A stretch of DNA of 64,000 nt from Streptomyces sp. I6 (GTDB taxonomy: Bacteria > Actinomycetota > Actinomycetes > Streptomycetales > Streptomycetaceae), in assembly GCA_003725745.1 (NCBI GenBank), contig RHDP01000001.1, positions 4,906,501 to 4,970,500 on the forward strand, read 5' to 3'. The position numbers were made by a program, and so were the translations under genes. Shown piece by piece: positions 57,165-64,000 of this stretch (within the stretch, counting starts at the first letter, position 1; every line of letters starts with the position of its first letter). The notes under the pieces were generated by a model. That model was not told the DNA's origin and did no database searches. It worked only from the letters and a program-made list of their open reading frames with translations.

Positions 57165-60016
57165 GTGATCGCCCCCGCGGCGCTCCTCGCCCGCCGCGAG
57201 GTGCAGGAAAGCGGCGGGACGGGGCTGCTGCCCCAGATCCTGCTGGTGCTCGCGAGCGGTGGCTACGCCATCGGCGCGGCGTTCGGCTGGGGTTCCCGGC
57301 AACTCGCTCTGGTCATGGGCGACTTCGGGCTGAGTTGCGCAGCCGGACTCGCCGCGGTCTCCTGCTTCCTCTACGCGCGTGCGCGAGGCAGCCGCTTCCG
57401 GCCGGCCTGGATGCTGTTCTCCGTCTCCTCCGCCATGGCCGCCTGCGGAAACGCGGTGTGGGGCTGGTACGAGGTGGTCCTCGACAGGCCGGTCCCCAGT
57501 CCGTCCCCGGCCGATCTGTTCTTCCTCTGCTTCGCCCCGCCCGCCATCGTCGGGCTGCTCGTCCTCGCCAAGCGGCCCGTCACCCGGGCCGGCTGGGTGT
57601 GCCTGGGGCTGGACGCCTGGCTCATCGGCGGCTCGCTGCTCACGCTCTCCTGGAGCCTGGCTCTCGCGCACACCGCGCACTTCGAGGGCGAGAGCGTGTC
57701 CGAGGCGGCGCTGTCCCTCGCGTATCCGCTGCTCGACATCGTTCTCGTCAGCATGGTGCTGGCCCTGCACTTCCGGCGGTCGCACGCCAACAGGTCCGGC
57801 ATCAACACCGCGATCGCCGCGCTCGCCCTGACCGTGCTGTGCGACGCGCTGTTCACCTCCCCCTGCTGCGGGAGAGCTACCGCTCGGGCCAGTTGCTGGA
57901 CGCGGGCTGGTTCGCGGCCTCGCTCCTGCTCGCCTACGCGCCCTGGGGGGTGCGCCGACCGGAGCCGCCCCTCGCGCCGGTCCGTGGCCCGCGTCCGGCG
58001 GTCCGGCCCATCACGGGCTCGCTCGCCGCGCTCACCCCCTACCTGGCCGCCGCCGTCTGCACGCTCGGCATCCTGTACAACGTCATCGAGGGCCGCCGTG
58101 TGGACCGGGTGGTGGTCTTCACCGGATGCACGGTCGTCCTCGCCCTGGTCGTACGGCAGGGCATCATGCTGCTCGACAACATCGCCCTCACCCATGAACT
58201 CGCCCAGAAGGAGAACCACTTCCGCTCCCTGGTGCAGGGCTCCAGCGACGTGATCATGATCGCCGCGCCGACCGGCGTACTCCGCTACGTGAGCCCGGCC
58301 GCCGCCGGGGTCTACGGCCGCGACGCGGACGAGCTCATCGGCTCGGAGCTGTCGTCGCTCATCCATCCCGAGGACCTCGGACGCGTCGTCCACGAGGTGC
58401 GCAGATTCCTCGCGGCCCCGCCCGCCGACGAGCCCACGACCCGGATCGAGTGCCGCTTCAGGTCGGGCACCGGCCAGTGGCTGAACGTCGAGTCCACGGT
58501 CAAGCGCCACCAGGGCGGCCTGATCTTCAACAGCAGGGACGTCACCGAACGGGTGCGCCTCCAGGCCCAGTTGCAGCACAACGCCGAGCACGACCCGCTC
58601 ACCGACCTGCCCAACCGGGCCCTGTTCACCGAGCGGGTGCGGCAGGCTCTCTCCGGCCGGCGCGCCGGGGACGCCGGCACGGCCGTGCTCTTCATCGACC
58701 TGGACGGCTTCAAGGGAGTCAACGACCGCCACGGCCACCAGGCGGGCGACGAACTGCTGATCCAGGCCGCCCGCCGGCTCCAGGAGTCCGTGCGGGCGGG
58801 CGACACCGCGGCCCGGCTCGGTGGTGACGAGTTCGCCGCGCTCATCCTCGGCGACGGCTCGCGCGACCAGGCCGCCCGGGAGCGCCAGGTGCAGGAGATC
58901 GCCGACCGGCTGAGGCTCATGCTCTCGCAGCCGTACCGGGTGGAGGGCCATGAGCTGCGGGTCGCCGCCTCCATCGGAGTCGCCTTCGCCGAGTCCGGCA
59001 TCACCGCCGGCGATCTGCTGCGCAACGCCGACCTGGCCATGTACCGGGCCAAGGCCGGCGGCAAGGACCGGGTCGAGCTGTACGCACCCCAGATGCAGAC
59101 CGGGGCCCCCGCGGTCGTGGACCGCTCCGCCAGGTCCCGGCCCGTGCTCCAGGACGGCGAGTTCACCCTGCTCCACCAGCCCGTGGTCGGCCTCGTCGAC
59201 GGCCGGATCGCGGCCGTGGCGGCGCAGGCGCGCTGGAGATCGTCCCAGGGCATCCTGTTCACTCCCGACGAACTGCGCCGGGTCGCCGAGGACGGCGACC
59301 CGACCGCCCGGTTCGGCCACCGGCTCCTGGAGGAGGCCGTCGAGCAGGCGGCGGAGCGCGTCCGCCTCGGTCACCGCGTCCCCGTGTCGGTGCGGATCCC
59401 CGCCCGCAGGCTGCTGGACCGGTCCACGCCGCTCGGCTCCATCGAGAGCCTGCTCACCCGCCATGGGCTGCCGTCGGGCTCGCTGGTGATCGAGCTGGCC
59501 GACAGCGACCCACGGATCTCCTTCGACGAACTGGAGCACCGTCTCGTGGCGCTGCGCAGACTCGGTGTGCGGATCGCCCTGGACGGCTTCGGCAGCGGGT
59601 ATGCGGCGATCATCGCCCTCCGCCGGTTGCCGATCGACGTGCTCAAGCTCGACCGCGGGCTGGTCGAGGGCGTGGTGGAGTCGGCCAGGCTGCACAAGAT
59701 CACCGCAGGTCTGCTGCGGATCGCCCGGGACCTCGGCATGAAGTCCGTGGCGGACGGCGTGGACGTTCCGGAGCAGCTGCTGGCCCTGCGCGCCATGGGG
59801 TGCACCCACGGGCAGGGGATGGCGTTCTCCGGGCCCCTCGACGAGCACCGGCTGCGCCGTGTGCTGGCGCGCGGCGAGTTCCCGGTGCCCGGCGGGTCCG
59901 CCCTGCCGGTCCTGTCCGGCCGGGCGCTGCCCGCCCGGCGCTCCCCGGCCACTCCCGAGGTCGTCGGCAGACCCCCGATGTGCTCAAATAATGAGACGCC
60001 TGTCCCACCCACTTGA
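57165..60016 (+). CDS. Membrane PAS-GGDEF protein with degenerate EAL domain, frameshifted as assembled
   Basis: About 950 residues after one C is restored in the run at 57859-57863, which joins LTVLCDALFTSP to LLRESYRSGQLLDAGWF. Eight or more membrane helices come first, then a PAS domain (HFRSLVQGSSDVIMIAAPTGVLRYVSPAAAGVYG), a GGDEF domain with intact motif (AARLGGDEFAALIL) and an EAL domain. The EAL catalytic motif is replaced (AAVAAQARWRS in place of x-E-A-L-x-R-W) and DDFGTGYSS has become DGFGSGYAA, so phosphodiesterase activity should be lost. GTG at 57165 with AGGGG upstream. It lies directly upstream of ilvB; its stop overlaps a TTGACA sequence. Confidence 0.92.
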
Positions 60017-60049
60017 CAGTCATGGTGCGCCGGAGAGAGGGTCAGTGCC

Positions 60050-60091
60050 ATGCGCACCCGAATTCTCGTACGTGGAAAGCGCGTCGGCTGA
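60050..60091 (+). CDS. ilvB leader peptide
   Basis: A 13-residue reading frame MRTRILVRGKRVG with an AGAGAGGG ribosome binding site. It contains Ile, Leu and two Val residues, three of them consecutive, followed downstream by a terminator hairpin. This is the actinobacterial ilv leader-peptide arrangement, in which ribosome stalling at low branched-chain aminoacyl-tRNA levels prevents termination. Confidence 0.85.
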   Translation: MRTRILVRGKRVG

Positions 60092-60133
60092 AGCACGGCC
60101 CCGCACGGGCTCTGCAGACCGCACCGGCGCGCT

Positions 60134-60167
60134 CCCCTCGCTTGCCTTCCGGCACGAGGGGTTTTTT
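60134..60167 (+). terminator. Transcription attenuator before ilvB
   Basis: A CCCCTCG/CGAGGGG stem with a 14-nt loop, followed by six T residues, is a classical intrinsic terminator, 42 bp after the leader-peptide stop codon and about 95 bp before ilvB. It is the only hairpin I saw in the window with a good U-run, consistent with a regulated terminator. Confidence 0.88.
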
Positions 60168-60262
60168 GTTGCACTGGTACTACCAAAACCCCGCAAAATC
60201 CTCCGCCGCACCACCCTCCCCCAGCTACGAGAACCGCTACAACCCTCAGCTTCGAGAAGAGA

Positions 60263-62152
60263 ATGCCGATGACCGAGCAGGCCACCGGGGCCCACCATCC
60301 GCAGCCGCGGGCCCGCACCGGCGGGCACACCGCCCCCGCCACCGTTGAGCACGTCACGGGCGCGCAGTCCCTCATCCGCTCTCTCGAGGAGGTCGGGGCC
60401 GACACGGTGTTCGGCATCCCCGGCGGTGCCATCCTCCCGGCGTACGACCCGCTGATGGACTCGTCCCGGGTGCGTCACATCCTGGTCCGGCACGAGCAGG
60501 GCGCGGGTCACGCGGCGACGGGTTACGCGCAGGCCACCGGGAAGGTCGGCGTGTGCATGGCCACCTCCGGCCCGGGGGCCACGAACCTGGTCACACCGAT
60601 CGCCGACGCGCACATGGACTCCGTCCCGCTGGTCGCGATCACCGGCCAGGTGGCCAGCAAGGCCATCGGCACGGACGCCTTCCAGGAGGCGGACATCGTC
60701 GGCATCACCATGCCGATCACCAAGCACAACTTCCTGGTCACCAAGGCCGAGGACATCCCGCGGACCATCGCCGAGGCCTTCCACATCGCGTCCACCGGCC
60801 GCCCCGGCCCGGTCCTGGTCGACATCGCCAAGGACGCCCTCCAGGCGCGGACCACGTTCAGCTGGCCGCCCCAGACCGATCTGCCGGGCTACCGGCCGGT
60901 CACCAAGCCGCACGCCAAGCAGATCCGCGAGGCCGCCAAGCTGATCACCCAGGCGAAGCGTCCCGTCCTGTACGTCGGCGGAGGTGTCCTCAAGGCCCGC
61001 GCCACCGCCGAGCTGAAGGTCCTCGCGGAACTCACCAACGCGCCCGTCACCACCACCCTGATGGCGCTGGGAGCCTTCCCCGACAGCCACCCGCTGCACG
61101 TGGGAATGCCGGGCATGCACGGTGCGGTCACCGCCGTCACCGCGCTGCAGAAGGCCGATCTGATCGTTGCCCTCGGCGCCCGCTTCGACGACCGCGTCAC
61201 CGGAAAGCTGGACAGCTTCGCACCCTTCGCCAAGGTGGTCCACGCCGACATCGACCCGGCCGAGATCGGCAAGAACCGGGCCGCCGACGTCCCGATCGTC
61301 GGTGACGCCCGCGAAGTCATCGCCGACCTGGTCCAGGCCGTCCAGGCGGAGTACAGCGAGGGCAACACCGGCGACTACAGCGCCTGGTGGCAGGACCTCA
61401 ACCGCTGGCGCGAGACCTACCCCCTCGGCTACGACCTGCCGGAGGACGGCAGCCTCTCGCCGCAGCAGGTCATCCAGCGGATCGGCCGGCTCGCGCCCGA
61501 GAACACGATCTTCGCGGCCGGCGTCGGCCAGCACCAGATGTGGGCCGCGCACTTCATCGGCTACGAGAAGCCGGCCACCTGGCTGAACTCCGGCGGCGCC
61601 GGGACCATGGGCTACGCCGTCCCGGCCGCCATGGGCGCCAAGGCCGGGATGCCGGACCGCGCCGTGTGGGCGATCGACGGCGACGGCTGCTTCCAGATGA
61701 CCAACCAGGAGCTGGTCACCTGCGCCCTGAACGGCATCCCGATCAAGGTCGCGATCATCAACAACGGCGCGCTGGGCATGGTCCGCCAGTGGCAGACCCT
61801 GTTCTACAACGAGCGCTACTCCAGCACCGTCCTGCACTCCGACGAGACCGGTCACCACACGATCGGCTCCCAGGTCGGCGCCAGCCGGGCCCCCCGCAAG
61901 GGCACCCGCATCCCGGACTTCGTGAAGCTGTCCGAGGCCATGGGCTGCGTCGCCCTGCGCTGCGAGGACCCGGCCGAGCTGGACAAGGTCATCGCCGAGG
62001 CCAACGCGATCAACGACCGCCCCGTCGTGATCGACTTCATCGTCCACGAGGACGCCATGGTGTGGCCGATGGTCGCCGCCGGCACCTCCAACGACGAGGT
62101 CATGGCCGCGCGCGGGGTCCGCCCCGACTTCGGCGACAACGAAGACGACTGA
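60263..62152 (+). CDS. ilvB: Acetolactate synthase large subunit
   Basis: A 629-residue TPP enzyme for the first common step of valine, leucine and isoleucine synthesis. The N-terminal domain has [23 protein letters not shown] and [23 protein letters not shown] (the catalytic Glu); the FAD and C-terminal domains follow with the TPP motif [32 protein letters not shown]. The start is 60263 or 60269, both in frame (MPM). Expression is probably controlled by the leader peptide and attenuator upstream. It is followed 23 bp later by ilvN. Confidence 0.96.
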   Translation: MPMTEQATGAHHPQPRARTGGHTAPATVEHVTGAQSLIRSLEEVGADTVFGIPGGAILPAYDPLMDSSRVRHILVRHEQGAGHAATGYAQATGKVGVCMATSGPGATNLVTPIADAHMDSVPLVAITGQVASKAIGTDAFQEADIVGITMPITKHNFLVTKAEDIPRTIAEAFHIASTGRPGPVLVDIAKDALQARTTFSWPPQTDLPGYRPVTKPHAKQIREAAKLITQAKRPVLYVGGGVLKARATAELKVLAELTNAPVTTTLMALGAFPDSHPLHVGMPGMHGAVTAVTALQKADLIVALGARFDDRVTGKLDSFAPFAKVVHADIDPAEIGKNRAADVPIVGDAREVIADLVQAVQAEYSEGNTGDYSAWWQDLNRWRETYPLGYDLPEDGSLSPQQVIQRIGRLAPENTIFAAGVGQHQMWAAHFIGYEKPATWLNSGGAGTMGYAVPAAMGAKAGMPDRAVWAIDGDGCFQMTNQELVTCALNGIPIKVAIINNGALGMVRQWQTLFYNERYSSTVLHSDETGHHTIGSQVGASRAPRKGTRIPDFVKLSEAMGCVALRCEDPAELDKVIAEANAINDRPVVIDFIVHEDAMVWPMVAAGTSNDEVMAARGVRPDFGDNEDD

Positions 62153-62175
62153 GCGAAGAGAGAGACACGACGACC

Positions 62176-63811
<1,636 letters not shown>

Positions 63812-63817
63812 GCGCCC

Positions 63818-63853
63818 CGGTACGGCGGGCCCCTCGAGGGGCCCGCCGTACCG
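63818..63853. terminator. Perfect 36-bp palindrome after ilvC
   Basis: Two 18-bp arms (opening CGGTACGGCGGGCCC, closing GGGCCCGCCGTACCG) pair perfectly, 7 bp beyond the ilvC stop codon. It ends the ilvBNC transcript. Confidence 0.8.
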
Positions 63854-63985
63854 CGTCCCGGGACTGCGCGACGGTCGCGAGCGCTCGGGGACCCCGCGCC
63901 GCATCCCGGGACCGCCGTTGGACAGCAAGTCCAACCCGGACGGGTGATCCTTCCGTCAAGGCGGAAAAGACCCCCGCCACCCCAC

Positions 63986-63991
63986 TAGAGT
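63986..63991 (+). promoter_or_regulatory. Candidate -10 (TAGAGT) for the gene beyond the window
   Basis: TAGAGT near the right edge, preceded by AT-richer sequence. In other Streptomyces the next gene is usually serA, but nothing of it is visible here. Confidence 0.3.
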
Positions 63992-64000
63992 GGTCAGCAC

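Noticed and set aside
60013-60018. TTGACA as -35 of the ilv promoter
   Set aside because: No acceptable -10 lies 16-19 bp downstream, and the sequence overlaps the stop codon of the GGDEF gene. The promoter may be elsewhere.

Overview
The window is high-GC actinobacterial chromosome, almost certainly Streptomyces. GC-ending codons dominate, GTG starts and 4-bp gene overlaps are frequent, and TTA codons are rare. The gene order EF-hand gene ... sdaA-glyA-gcvH-gcvT, peptide ABC transporter, cysteine desulfurase, mnmA, metE-like, ligA, GGDEF/EAL gene, gatC-gatA-gatB, second GGDEF gene, ilvB-ilvN-ilvC is the core Streptomyces order as I remember it from S. coelicolor.

Layout. 0-2.7 kb: a YVTN-type beta-propeller lipoprotein, a GNAT gene and a small EF-hand gene. 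2.7-15 kb: a complete type I-E CRISPR-Cas locus. The plus-strand operon cas3-cas8e-cse2-cas7e-cas5e-cas6e-cas1-cas2 is tightly overlapped and sits between two arrays with the same repeat. Array 1 (2755-3698) is oriented for minus-strand transcription, away from cas3. Array 2 (13407-14926) is oriented for plus-strand transcription and begins where the conserved part of cas2 ends: cas2 has no stop codon before the first repeat, and there is no room for a leader. 15-20 kb: minus-strand serine/glycine metabolism genes with a tandem glycine riboswitch upstream of gcvT. 20-23 kb: a P-loop ATPase and two SseB-like genes. 23-29.4 kb: a five-gene peptide-type ABC transporter. 29.5-35.7 kb: TRIC-like channel, thioesterase, small membrane proteins, a TetR regulator, cysteine desulfurase and a Tat-type amidase. 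35.8-48 kb: mnmA, an SDR, metE-like, ligA, a GGDEF/EAL gene and gatCAB, interrupted by a roughly 740-bp minisatellite before gatC. 48-57 kb: an unknown protein, an MMPL transporter, GNAT genes, a PQQ-type sugar dehydrogenase, an aldo/keto reductase and a D-2-hydroxyacid dehydrogenase. 57-64 kb: a GGDEF protein with a degenerate EAL domain, then ilvBNC preceded by a leader peptide and attenuator.

One technical point affects the whole annotation. At least nine reading frames break by exactly one missing base, each beside a G or C run: cas5e, cas6e (twice), gcvH, ligA, ilvC, both GGDEF genes and the gene at 48470-49383. Because ligA, gcvH and ilvC are among them, I read these as homopolymer under-calls in the assembly, so the CRISPR effector genes are probably intact in the organism.

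A second theme is repeat expansion. There are in-frame short repeats in cas8e, dppD-like, dppF-like and the MMPL gene, and non-coding minisatellites at 20.7, 34.9 and 43.6-44.4 kb.

The most interesting biology is in the CRISPR locus: cas2 running into array 2, a deletion scar inside array 2, duplicated spacers in both arrays, and two TTA (bldA-dependent) codons in cas3.
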